Shown: piece by piece, positions 1-7,537 of the stretch
How positions within the stretch are numbered: the stretch's first letter is position 1
Layout of the letters: every line of letters starts with the position of its first letter
DNA from: Prevotella sp.
Lineage (GTDB): Bacteria; Bacteroidota; Bacteroidia; Bacteroidales; Bacteroidaceae
Assembly: GCA_017548275.1 (NCBI GenBank)
Contig: JAFZAH010000033.1
Location: 1-52,093 of the forward strand
Direction: 5' to 3'
Length of the DNA: 52,093 bases
Notes under the pieces: generated by a model
The model's database searches: none
Told to the model about the DNA's origin: nothing
What the model saw: the letters and a program-made list of their open reading frames with translations, nothing else
Position numbers and translations under genes: made by a program

Positions 1-161
1 AAAACGCGGACGCCGCTTCTTGTACTACTTCTCTGTCTTGTATGTAATCCTTTCAAAGAACTCTTTCCAACGCGGTCAGAAAAAAAACTCGGAGCATGAG
101 ACCCCGAAAAATTTTCCCGAAAGCGGATGCAAAGGTACGGCAAATATTGATACCGAACAAA
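1..161 (-). promoter_or_regulatory. Probable rRNA-operon promoter and leader, reading out of the window
   Basis: On the minus strand a -7 box TACCTTTG (137 to 130) and a -33 box TTTG (161 to 158) are separated by 20 bp, a perfect Bacteroidetes promoter. The DNA upstream of it (162-250) is very A/T-rich and could act like an UP element. The transcribed leader contains AGTTCTTTGAAA (62 to 51), resembling the boxA-like antitermination signal in Bacteroidetes rRNA leaders, followed by a GTAGTACAAGAAGC stretch that I associate from memory with 16S leaders. The rRNA genes themselves would lie left of base 1, so this identification is an inference; the promoter is seen directly. Confidence 0.5.
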
Positions 162-345
162 TTTTTCCGTCATTTTTTTTGCAATAAGATGAAATTTTTC
201 TGATTTCTTTACAAAATTCAAAGAAATGACGTTTTTTCACCTTATAATATAATATATATAACAGTGAGAAAAATAAGCATTATACCCATCGGGAGACGTA
301 AAAGCGGCGGGGAATTGCAAAAAAAATGAAAAAAGGGGGCTCAGA

Positions 346-377
346 TTTGGAAGATTGCGTGGAAAGGTCTATTTTTG
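346..377 (+). promoter_or_regulatory. Promoter of the BI-1/YccA gene
   Basis: TTTG at 346-349 and TATTTTTG at 370-377 are spaced by 20 bp, a full match to the Bacteroidetes TTTG/TAnnTTTG consensus. Transcription should start near 384, giving a 5' leader of about 48 nt before the ATG at 432. The rest of 162-345 is A/T-rich and shows no gene. Confidence 0.8.
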
Positions 378-431
378 CCATCCAAATAAATTTCAACAAT
401 ACTATTCACACAATAATCACAAACGCAAAAA

Positions 432-1145
432 ATGACACAGGAAGAATTAACAAGAATGATTAACGAGCAGGAAGGGTCGTTGTCATTGGCATTCCCCGCC
501 TTGATGCGGAAGGTCTATCTTTGGATGGCTTTGGCACTGACGATTACCGGTTTCGCCTCGATGATTGTGATGTCGAACGAGAGTTTCATCTATACGCTGT
601 TTAACAACCAAATTTTGTTCTGGGGCCTGATTATCGGCGAACTGATTCTGGTCTTTTCCCTCAGTGCGCGCATCAGCAAGATGTCGATAACGACCGCCAC
701 AATCATGTTCGTGCTCTACTCGGTGATAAACGGTGTGACGCTGGCACCGCTGCTTTTCATGTTCACAAAGGCATCGATAGCAAAGGTGTTTTTCATCACA
801 GCGGGCACATTCGGCGTGATGTCGCTGATAGGTTACACGACAAAGACCGACCTCTCGTCGATTGGCAAGATATTGTTCATGGCACTCATCGGCCTGATTA
901 TCGCCACGGTGGTGAATCTGTTCATGCACAACAGCACGCTCGACCTGATTATCAGTTATGCCGGCGTGGTCATCTTCGTGGGTTTGACCGCCTGGGACAC
1001 CCAAAAGATTAAACGTATGCTGGCCATGTGCGAGGAACCCGACGAGCAGGCGCACAAGATAGCACTGATGGGTTCGCTGGCTCTCTATTTGGACTTCATC
1101 AACCTGTTCATCTGGTTGCTGCGCATCTTGGGCGACAGGAGATGA
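432..1145 (+). CDS. Bax inhibitor-1/YccA family membrane protein
   Basis: This is a 237-residue integral inner-membrane protein with about seven hydrophobic segments (near residues 27-47, 60-75, 85-105, 115-135, 145-163, 170-187, 212-230), the architecture of the BI-1/YccA (TMBIM, UPF0005) family. The C-terminal part, with 'SLALYLDFINLFIWLLRILG', is typical of the family. Bacterial relatives have been linked to pH-sensitive calcium leak (BsYetJ) and to modulation of the FtsH protease (E. coli YccA); which role applies here cannot be told. The gene is monocistronic, with its own consensus promoter and a strong hairpin 40 nt downstream. The ATG at 432 is supported by the promoter position and by a soluble N-terminus of normal length. 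Confidence 0.92.
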   Translation: MTQEELTRMINEQEGSLSLAFPALMRKVYLWMALALTITGFASMIVMSNESFIYTLFNNQILFWGLIIGELILVFSLSARISKMSITTATIMFVLYSVINGVTLAPLLFMFTKASIAKVFFITAGTFGVMSLIGYTTKTDLSSIGKILFMALIGLIIATVVNLFMHNSTLDLIISYAGVVIFVGLTAWDTQKIKRMLAMCEEPDEQAHKIALMGSLALYLDFINLFIWLLRILGDRR

Positions 1146-1187
1146 TTCTTGAAATGCTAAAAGGTAAAGCGAGAAGATAAAAACGGT

Positions 1188-1215
1188 AATAGCCAGGGAG
1201 TTGTCTCTGGCTATT
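1188..1215 (+). terminator. Terminator hairpin after the BI-1 gene
   Basis: AATAGCCA (1188-1195) pairs with TGGCTATT (1208-1215), and the stem continues inward with G/C pairs around a TTGT loop. Only a weak T-rich tail follows, as is common in Bacteroidetes. It separates the BI-1 gene from the argR promoter. Confidence 0.7.
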
Positions 1216-1291
1216 ATTGTGTATATGGGTTTGTATTTCTATACGTTTTTTGGAGCAAAATGCAATTATCATGCAATTTTTCGCATAAATA

Positions 1292-1323
1292 TTTTTTCAC
1301 TTGCATAAAAATTCGTACTTTTG
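1292..1323 (+). promoter_or_regulatory. argR operon promoter with putative ARG box in the spacer
   Basis: The -7 box TACTTTTG lies at 1316-1323 and a near -33 box TTTT at 1292-1295 with 20 bp spacing. Inside the spacer, TGCAT-AAAA-ATTCG (1302-1315) resembles the ARG-box palindrome TGAAT-N4-ATTCA with two changes. Just upstream, ATGCAATT occurs twice (1260-1267 and 1270-1277), so an extended or doubled operator is possible. An ArgR hexamer bound here would block RNA polymerase, giving arginine-dependent autoregulation of the operon. The promoter is well supported; the operator is an inference from similarity. Confidence 0.55.
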
Positions 1324-1349
1324 CAGCCAAAAAGTATAAAAATACGGAT

Positions 1350-1826
1350 ATGAAAGTTAAGAACAGTAGGATGGAAGCGCTGAAAATGCTGATTTCGAGC
1401 ATGGAATTAGGCAGTCAGGAAGAAGTATTGCAAGCGTTGGAGAAAGAAGGTTTCAAACTGACTCAGGCTACGTTGAGCCGCGATTTGAAACAGTTGAAAG
1501 TAGCAAAGGCAGCGAGCATGAATGGCAAATACGTGTATGTGTTGCCCAACGAGACGATGTATAAGCGTATCAGCAAGCCACGCAGCGCAACGGAGATGCT
1601 CCAGACATCGGGATTTCTGTCAATCAATTTCTCCGGCAACACGGGTGTGATTAAGACCCGTCCCGGTTATGCCAGCAGCATCGCCTATAACATCGACAAC
1701 AGCGACATCCCCGAGATATTGGGCACCATCGCCGGTGATGACACCATTTTTATCGTCATCCGTGAAGGCGCGTCGAAGAAAGACGTCATCAATGGTCTCA
1801 ATATGATTCTTCCCAACATGAACTGA
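1350..1826 (+). CDS. argR: Arginine repressor ArgR
   Basis: This 158-residue protein has the normal ArgR length and two-domain layout. A winged-helix DNA-binding domain occupies residues 1-70, with the recognition segment 'TQATLSRDLKQL'. The C-terminal oligomerisation and arginine-binding domain carries 'GTIAGDDTIFIV', whose Asp pair binds arginine in characterised ArgRs. With arginine as corepressor it binds ARG boxes. I start it at the ATG at 1350; an upstream in-frame ATG at 1260 lies before the promoter and cannot be used. It is the first gene of the arginine/proline operon, followed after 15 nt by the GNAT gene, and probably represses its own promoter. Confidence 0.95.
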   Translation: MKVKNSRMEALKMLISSMELGSQEEVLQALEKEGFKLTQATLSRDLKQLKVAKAASMNGKYVYVLPNETMYKRISKPRSATEMLQTSGFLSINFSGNTGVIKTRPGYASSIAYNIDNSDIPEILGTIAGDDTIFIVIREGASKKDVINGLNMILPNMN

Positions 1827-1841
1827 CCGTAGCACATAAAG

Positions 1842-2453
1842 ATGAAAGAGATAACAGTGGTAGTGGCCGATGCGTCGCACGAGAAATATGTCGACACGAT
1901 ATTACAAACCATCGCTGACGCAGCAAAGGTCCGCGGCACAGGTATAGCGCGCCGTACGCATGAATACGTGACCACAAAGATGCGTGAGGCGAAAGCGGTG
2001 ATAGCCTTGGAAGGCGACCGTTTCGCCGGATTCAGTTACATCGAGACCTGGGGCAACAAACAGTATGTGACTACATCAGGACTGATTGTCCACCCCGACT
2101 ATCGCGGCATGGGCGTTGCCAAACGCATCAAGGAACTGACGTTCTCGTTGGCACGCACCCGTTGGCCACATGCCAAGATATTCAGTCTGACAAGTGGCGC
2201 CGCAGTGATGAAGATGAACACCGAACTGGGTTATCAGCCTGTGACGTTTGCCGACCTGACCGACGACGAGGCGTTTTGGCGCGGTTGCGAAGGTTGCTGC
2301 AATGTGGACATTCTGAAACGCACAGACCGCAAATATTGTATTTGCACAGCCATGCTCTATGACCCTGAGGAGCATCTGCCCGCAAAGATACCGCAGGAGG
2401 TGATTGAGCGGATACAGAGCATTGACGGGAAATCCAAGGAAGATGAGGAGTAA
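1842..2453 (+). CDS. GNAT acyltransferase, candidate N-acylglutamate synthase
   Basis: This 203-residue protein belongs to the GNAT superfamily: the acyl-CoA pyrophosphate loop 'VHPDYRGMGVAKR' is at residues 83-95 (R88, G91). The C-terminal part has an unusual Cys set, C149, C152, C153, C166 and C168, which could bind a metal. It sits between argR and argG, in an operon that has argC, argD and argF' but no recognisable argA or argJ. That makes it the natural candidate for the first step, acylation of glutamate. Because the operon encodes a succinylornithine-type carbamoyltransferase, the acyl donor may be succinyl-CoA. I recall genetic evidence for a similar GNAT in Bacteroides thetaiotaomicron. 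The GNAT call is firm; the substrate is inferred. Confidence 0.8.
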   Translation: MKEITVVVADASHEKYVDTILQTIADAAKVRGTGIARRTHEYVTTKMREAKAVIALEGDRFAGFSYIETWGNKQYVTTSGLIVHPDYRGMGVAKRIKELTFSLARTRWPHAKIFSLTSGAAVMKMNTELGYQPVTFADLTDDEAFWRGCEGCCNVDILKRTDRKYCICTAMLYDPEEHLPAKIPQEVIERIQSIDGKSKEDEE

Positions 2454-2514
2454 AAGATTGGAGGATTTCAGGTAGTATCTCAAAGGAATAAAAACATAAA
2501 AAAATATCAATCAA

Positions 2515-3717
2515 ATGGGTAAAAAGAAAGTAGTAGTAGCATTTTCAGGCGGGTTGGACACCTCATATACCGTGATGAAACTGACGCAGGACGGTTACGA
2601 CGTTTATGCCGCTTGCGCCAACACTGGCGGTTTCAGCGACGAGCAACTGAAAAAGAACGAAGAGAACGCCTATAAACTGGGCGCCGTGGCTTACGTGACA
2701 CTCGACGTGACACAAGAATATTATGCAAAATCGCTGAAATACATGATTTTCGGCAATGTGCTCCGCAACAACTGCTATCCCATCTCGGTAAGCAGCGAAC
2801 GCATCTTCCAAGCCATAGCCATCGCGCGCTACGCCAAGGAGATAGGCGCTGACGCCATCGCACACGGCAGCACGGGAGCAGGCAACGACCAGATACGTTT
2901 CGACATGACTTTCCTGGTGATGGCTACCGGCGTAGAGATTATCACGCTGACACGCGACCAAAAACTCACGCGCAAGGAAGAGGTGGACTATCTCAATGAG
3001 CATGGTTTCTTCGCCGACTTCACCAAACTGAAATACTCTTACAACGTAGGTATCTGGGGCACCAGTATCTGTGGTGGCGAGTTGCTCGACCCCACCCAGG
3101 GACTGCCCGAGGAAGCCTATCTGAAACACGTGACAGCCGAGAAGGACGAGTCGTTGCTGACCATCACCTTCGAGAAGGGAGAGATCAAGGCCGTGAACGG
3201 CGAGGAGTTCAGCGACAAGGTGAAAGCCATCCAGAAAATCGAGGAAATCGGCGCATCGTACGCCATCGGCCGCGACTGCAACGTGGGCGACACCATCATC
3301 GGCATCAAGGGCCGTGTGGGTTTTGAGGCTGCCGCTCCCAAACTCATCATCGAGGCTCACCGTCTGTTGGAGAAATCAACCCTGTCGAAGTGGCAACAGT
3401 ACTGGAAAGACCAGTTGGCCAACTGGTACGGTATGTTCCTTCACGAGAGCCAGTATCTGGAGCCCGTGATGCCCGACATCGAGGCTATGCTGACCTCGTC
3501 GCAGCGCAATGTGAGCGGCACAGCCATCTTGAAACTCCGTCCTTACGGCTTTGAGACTGTGGGTATCGACTCAGACAATGACCTGACAAAATCGAAACTG
3601 GGCGAATACGGCGAGACCCAGACAGGCTGGACCGCTGACGAGGCAAAAGGTTTCATCAAAGTGTCGAGCACTCCGCTGAGAGTGTATTACGGCATTCATC
3701 CGGAAGAAGAACGATAA
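2515..3717 (+). CDS. argG: Argininosuccinate synthase
   Basis: ArgG condenses citrulline and aspartate using ATP to give argininosuccinate and AMP, the penultimate step of arginine synthesis, in the cytoplasm. The 400-residue protein has the usual length and opens with the PP-loop ATP pyrophosphatase motif 'AFSGGLDTSY' (residues 9-18). 'AHGSTGAGNDQIRFD' near residue 117 is the family's substrate-binding stretch. It follows the GNAT gene after 61 nt without a new consensus promoter and precedes a small PspC-domain gene. Here the citrulline must come from deacylation of N-succinylcitrulline made by ArgF'. The deacylase and argH (lyase) are not in the window. Confidence 0.95.
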   Translation: MGKKKVVVAFSGGLDTSYTVMKLTQDGYDVYAACANTGGFSDEQLKKNEENAYKLGAVAYVTLDVTQEYYAKSLKYMIFGNVLRNNCYPISVSSERIFQAIAIARYAKEIGADAIAHGSTGAGNDQIRFDMTFLVMATGVEIITLTRDQKLTRKEEVDYLNEHGFFADFTKLKYSYNVGIWGTSICGGELLDPTQGLPEEAYLKHVTAEKDESLLTITFEKGEIKAVNGEEFSDKVKAIQKIEEIGASYAIGRDCNVGDTIIGIKGRVGFEAAAPKLIIEAHRLLEKSTLSKWQQYWKDQLANWYGMFLHESQYLEPVMPDIEAMLTSSQRNVSGTAILKLRPYGFETVGIDSDNDLTKSKLGEYGETQTGWTADEAKGFIKVSSTPLRVYYGIHPEEER

Positions 3718-3777
3718 AGAGTTTGCTCAGGAAGACATCAAAGTATTATTCTACAATTAGCATCAATTATCAACGAT

Positions 3778-3963
3778 ATGCAAAGGCGTTTTTATTTATC
3801 ATCGACCGACAAAAAGATTGGCGGTGTATGTGGCGGGTTGGGAGAATATTTCAACATTGACTCGCTGTTGATACGTGTAGGTTTTGTCGCGGCATTCTTT
3901 GCTCTTGGCACAGGTGTCATGGCATACCTCATTCTTTGGCTTTTAGCCCCCAAACACCCCTGA
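3778..3963 (+). CDS. Small PspC-domain membrane protein
   Basis: This 61-residue protein is almost entirely a PspC domain: an N-terminal 'STDKKIGGVCGGLGEYF' and a single C-terminal transmembrane segment ('VAAFFALGTGVMAYLILWLLAP'). PspC domains occur in phage-shock-type envelope stress proteins and in anti-sigma-like proteins. Free-standing small versions are common in Bacteroidetes, with unknown function. Its stop codon ends 2 nt before the argC start, so it is translated within the arginine operon, although no link between PspC and arginine synthesis is known to me. It may simply be carried along, or be an envelope sensor coupled to this transcript. Confidence 0.85.
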   Translation: MQRRFYLSSTDKKIGGVCGGLGEYFNIDSLLIRVGFVAAFFALGTGVMAYLILWLLAPKHP

Positions 3964-3965
3964 TT

Positions 3966-4976
3966 ATGATTAAGATAGGAATATTAGGCGCTGCGGGCTA
4001 TACGGGCGGAGAACTCATCCGTCTGTTGCTCAACCACCCCGAAGCGGAGATTGTTTTTGCCAACTCCGAAAGCAATGCAGGCAATCTGGTAAGCGACGTG
4101 CATGAGGGACTGACAGGCGACACCGACCTGCGGTTTACCGACCAGATGCCTTTCGACGCCGTGGATGTGGTGTTTTTCTGCTTCGGCCACGGCAAGAGCG
4201 AGGCATTCCTACGTGAGCACACCATCCCCGAGACGGTGAAAATCATCGACTTGGCACAGGATTTCAGGTTGAAGGGCGAAGACAAAAGTTCCCCGATAGG
4301 GAATCATACGCTCACCCCTGACCACCACGATTTCGTGTATGGATTGCCAGAAATCAACAAGGCGGAGATAGCGACAGCCTGTCATGTAGCCAATCCCGGT
4401 TGTTTTGCCACGGCGATACAGTTGGCCTTGTTGCCCGCCGCCTCATTGGGATTGCTGACCGATGACGTGGCTGTAAACGCCATCACCGGCAGTACGGGAG
4501 CAGGACAGAAGCCCGGCGCCACAACTCATTTCTCATGGCGCAACAACAACCTGAGCATCTACAAGCCCTTCCAACATCAACATGTCGCAGAGATACGGCA
4601 GTCGCTGACTCAGGTACAGGGTCATCTGGAGGCCGCCATCGACTTCATCCCCTACCGTGGCGACTTCGCACGCGGCATATTCTGTACCGCCGTTGTGAAA
4701 ACCGATGTTCCCGCCGATGATATCACCTCTGCTTATCAAGCCTTTTATGCCGATGCGGCCTTCACACACTACTGTGACAAACCAATAGACCTGAAACAAG
4801 TGGTGAACACGAACAAAGCACTCGTACACTGCGAGAAATACGGCAACAAACTGCTCATCACCTCATGCATCGACAACCTGCTGAAAGGAGCAGTGGGTCA
4901 GGCCGTACAAAACATGAATATCATGTTCGGCTTGGACGAGGCATCAGGTCTAAGATTGAAAGCGAGCGCGTTCTAA
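3966..4976 (+). CDS. argC: N-acyl-gamma-glutamyl-phosphate reductase
   Basis: ArgC reduces N-acetyl- (here probably N-succinyl-) glutamyl phosphate to the semialdehyde with NADPH. The 336-residue protein begins with the dinucleotide-binding 'MIKIGILGAAGYTGGELIRLL' core (residues 3-20), and the catalytic Cys is C146 in 'NPGCFATA'. I use the ATG at 3966 rather than the upstream in-frame ATG at 3936, because 3966 starts the family-typical N-terminus and 3936 lies inside the PspC gene. The kinase that supplies its substrate (argB) is not present in the window. Product passes to ArgD, whose gene starts 55 nt downstream. Confidence 0.95.
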   Translation: MIKIGILGAAGYTGGELIRLLLNHPEAEIVFANSESNAGNLVSDVHEGLTGDTDLRFTDQMPFDAVDVVFFCFGHGKSEAFLREHTIPETVKIIDLAQDFRLKGEDKSSPIGNHTLTPDHHDFVYGLPEINKAEIATACHVANPGCFATAIQLALLPAASLGLLTDDVAVNAITGSTGAGQKPGATTHFSWRNNNLSIYKPFQHQHVAEIRQSLTQVQGHLEAAIDFIPYRGDFARGIFCTAVVKTDVPADDITSAYQAFYADAAFTHYCDKPIDLKQVVNTNKALVHCEKYGNKLLITSCIDNLLKGAVGQAVQNMNIMFGLDEASGLRLKASAF

Positions 4977-5031
4977 GAAACGCCCCCACCCCACTTCGGG
5001 TCTTCATAAAAGAAAAACAACAAATAGGAAA

Positions 5032-6168
5032 ATGAAACTTTTCGACGTATATCCGTTATTTGACATCAATATCGTCAAAGGCGAAGGATGCAAGGTATGG
5101 GACGAGCAGGGCCAGGAATATTTGGACCTGTATGGCGGTCATGCCGTCATCTCCATCGGCCATTCTCACCCGCATTACATAGAGCGGGTGACCGAACAGT
5201 TGAACCGCCTCGGTTTTTACAGCAATTCCGTCATCAACCGTTTGCAGGTAGAGTTGGCGGAACGTCTGGGTCGTATCAGCGGTTATGACGATTACCAACT
5301 GTTTCTCATCAACTCGGGTGCCGAGGCCAACGAGAACGCACTGAAACTGGCTTCGTTCACCAACGGCCGCACACGTGTGTTGTCTGCGCAAAAAGCGTTT
5401 CACGGCCGCACATCGTTGGCTGTTGAGGTGACGAACAACCCGAAAATCATCGCACCCATCAATGCCAACGGTCATGTCACTTACCTGCCGTTGAATGACC
5501 TGGCGGCGTGGGAGACAGAGTTGGCCAAAGGCGACGTGTGCGCAGTCATCTTGGAGTGCATCCAGGGTGTGGGCGGCATACAATTAGCCACAGCCGAATT
5601 TGCACAGGGATTGGCGGAAGCCTGCAGCAAGTATGGCACGCTGCTCATCTGCGACGAGATACAATGCGGCTACGGACGTTCGGGAAAGTTCTTCGCCCAT
5701 CAGTGGTTGGACATCCGCCCCGACATCATCACCGTAGCAAAAGGCATCGCCAACGGCTTCCCGATGGGCGCGGTGCTCATCTCACCCGAACTGAAACCCG
5801 TCTATGGGCAACTGGGCACGACGTTTGGCGGCAACCATCTGGCATGCGCCGCAGCGCTGGCTGTGCTCGATGTGTTCGAGGAGGAGCATCTCGTGGAGAA
5901 CGCCAATGAGGTGGGCGAATATCTCATCAAGAAACTGAAAGCCATCGATAATCCTCATATCCTCGACATCCGCGGTCGCGGTCTGATGATAGGCATAGAC
6001 CTGGACGTGCCCCACAAAGATGTGCGTGTGCCGCTTATCAAGCAGGAAAATTGCTTCACGGGGTGCGCCGGCACCAATATTCTGCGTCTGTTGCCGCCGT
6101 TGTGCTTGACAAAAGCCGATGCAGACGTATTTATCAACCGATTGAACAAAGTATTATCCACAATATGA
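5032..6168 (+). CDS. argD: N-acylornithine aminotransferase (class III, PLP)
   Basis: ArgD transaminates N-acylglutamate semialdehyde with glutamate to N-acylornithine. The 378-residue protein is a class III aminotransferase with 'NSGAEANE' (94-101), the cofactor-binding 'CDEIQCGYGRSG' (208-219) and the PLP lysine K237 in 'TVAKGIANGFPMG'. Neighbouring argC and argF' fix the pathway role better than sequence alone could, because class III transaminases are otherwise hard to assign. Its stop codon overlaps the proC start (ATGA, 6165-6168), indicating translational coupling. Given the ArgF' type, the physiological substrate is probably the succinylated form. Confidence 0.93.
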   Translation: MKLFDVYPLFDINIVKGEGCKVWDEQGQEYLDLYGGHAVISIGHSHPHYIERVTEQLNRLGFYSNSVINRLQVELAERLGRISGYDDYQLFLINSGAEANENALKLASFTNGRTRVLSAQKAFHGRTSLAVEVTNNPKIIAPINANGHVTYLPLNDLAAWETELAKGDVCAVILECIQGVGGIQLATAEFAQGLAEACSKYGTLLICDEIQCGYGRSGKFFAHQWLDIRPDIITVAKGIANGFPMGAVLISPELKPVYGQLGTTFGGNHLACAAALAVLDVFEEEHLVENANEVGEYLIKKLKAIDNPHILDIRGRGLMIGIDLDVPHKDVRVPLIKQENCFTGCAGTNILRLLPPLCLTKADADVFINRLNKVLSTI

Positions 6169-7004
6169 AAATAGCAGTTATCGGCGCGGGAGCCATGGGC
6201 GGCGCCACCGTAGAAGGCCTGATTCAGAGCCAAACATTCAAACCCGAAGACATCACGGTCTCAGACCCTTCAGAAGAAGTTATCAGCAAATTTGCGAAAA
6301 TGGGCGTGAACACCACGACCGTGAACAGCGAAGGCGTAGCCACAGCCGACATTGTGTGCGTGGTGGTCAAACCATGGCTGGTGGAAGAGGTAATCAAAGG
6401 AATAGCCCCCTCTCTCGACCTTACCCGCCATAAACTTATCGTGATAGCCGCCGGCATTTCGTCCGACCAGATTAAAGGATGGTTGAAAGACTATGTCTGT
6501 CCTCCCCTCTTCCTCGTTATCCCCAATATTGCCATCGCCCAACTGGAGTCGATGACTTTCATTGTGCCTGTGGGAGCGTCAGCCGAAGACACCCGTCTGA
6601 TACGCGGACTCTTCGATCGTATGGGCAAGACACAAATCACCGACGAGCAACATCTGCCCGCCGGCACGACCTTGGCATCGAGCGGTATCGCCTATGCCAT
6701 GCGTTACATCCGCGCCGCAGCCGAGGGAGGCGTGGAACTGGGTTTCAAGGCTACCGACGCCAACCGCATTGTCATGCAGACCATCAAGGGAGCACTGACG
6801 CTGCTTGAGACGACAGGTTTGCACCCCGAGGCAGCCATCGACTTGGTGACCACCCCGAGCGGTGTGACCATCCGCGGTCTGAACGAGATGGAGCATGCGG
6901 GCTTCACTTCGGCCGTCATCAGAGGTCTGAAGGCGGAATTGAACTGGAAAGAAATGGAATACAAGAAATTTATCAGTCTATGGATGAAGCACTTAAACAA
7001 ATAG
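6165..7004 (+). CDS. proC: Pyrroline-5-carboxylate reductase
   Basis: ProC reduces pyrroline-5-carboxylate to proline with NAD(P)H. The protein has 279 residues, with the Rossmann motif 'IGAGAMGGA' at residues 6-14 and the C-terminal dimerisation helix region 'TTPSGVTIRGLNEMEHAGF', which is the ProC signature. I start it at the ATG at 6165, inside the argD stop. A longer open frame from 6051 would bury it deep in argD and lacks the family N-terminus. Together with proB and proA downstream, the operon encodes the complete route from glutamate to proline. The last 25 nt overlap the next gene. Confidence 0.95.
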   Translation: MKIAVIGAGAMGGATVEGLIQSQTFKPEDITVSDPSEEVISKFAKMGVNTTTVNSEGVATADIVCVVVKPWLVEEVIKGIAPSLDLTRHKLIVIAAGISSDQIKGWLKDYVCPPLFLVIPNIAIAQLESMTFIVPVGASAEDTRLIRGLFDRMGKTQITDEQHLPAGTTLASSGIAYAMRYIRAAAEGGVELGFKATDANRIVMQTIKGALTLLETTGLHPEAAIDLVTTPSGVTIRGLNEMEHAGFTSAVIRGLKAELNWKEMEYKKFISLWMKHLNK

Positions 7005-7537
7005 GAGAGCGTCTGCGCGGGTTGCGCGACGTGCTCGACATTCCGGCCAGCGAGATGGCAGAGACCATTGGCATCTCAACCGACAAATACGAGCAGATAG
7101 AAAAGGGAGAAGTGGATATCACCATCTCCAACTTAGTCAAGATTTCCAAGAAATACGGGGTGTCGGTCGATGCGCTGATGTTTGCCGAAGAGCCACACAT
7201 GCACTCCTATTTCGTAGTGCGGCGCGGACAGGGCAAGAGTGTGGAGCGCACCAAAGCCTACAAATACCAAAGCCTGACAAGCGGGTTCGTCGGCAGAAAA
7301 GCCGATGTGTATATCGTGAACGTGGAACCCAAACCCGACGCTCACACCATCTACAAGAATACCCATCCCGGTCAGGAGTTCAACCTTATCTTAGAAGGTG
7401 CCATGGAATTGTACCTCAACGGTAAGACCCTGGTGTTAGAAGAGGGCGACTCCATCTATTTTGATTCGACCAAACCGCACGGCATGCGCGCCATTGGTGA
7501 CCGCCCCGTGAAAATTTTAGCCTTTATCGTAGAATGA
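6980..7537 (+). CDS. XRE-family HTH regulator with C-terminal cupin domain
   Basis: This 185-residue protein combines an XRE/Cro-type helix-turn-helix (about residues 5-62, 'ASEMAETIGISTDKYEQIEKG') with a cupin beta-barrel (about 105-183, 'HPGQEFNLILEGAMELYLNG' and 'GDSIYFDSTKPHGMRA'). Relatives sense small molecules through the cupin and regulate adjacent metabolic genes. Its start overlaps proC by 25 nt and its stop overlaps the acyl-CoA synthetase start (ATGA). The three are therefore translationally coupled, and the regulator is most likely functionally paired with the ligase. The ligand and the DNA target are unknown. Confidence 0.9.
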   Translation: MDEALKQIGERLRGLRDVLDIPASEMAETIGISTDKYEQIEKGEVDITISNLVKISKKYGVSVDALMFAEEPHMHSYFVVRRGQGKSVERTKAYKYQSLTSGFVGRKADVYIVNVEPKPDAHTIYKNTHPGQEFNLILEGAMELYLNGKTLVLEEGDSIYFDSTKPHGMRAIGDRPVKILAFIVE

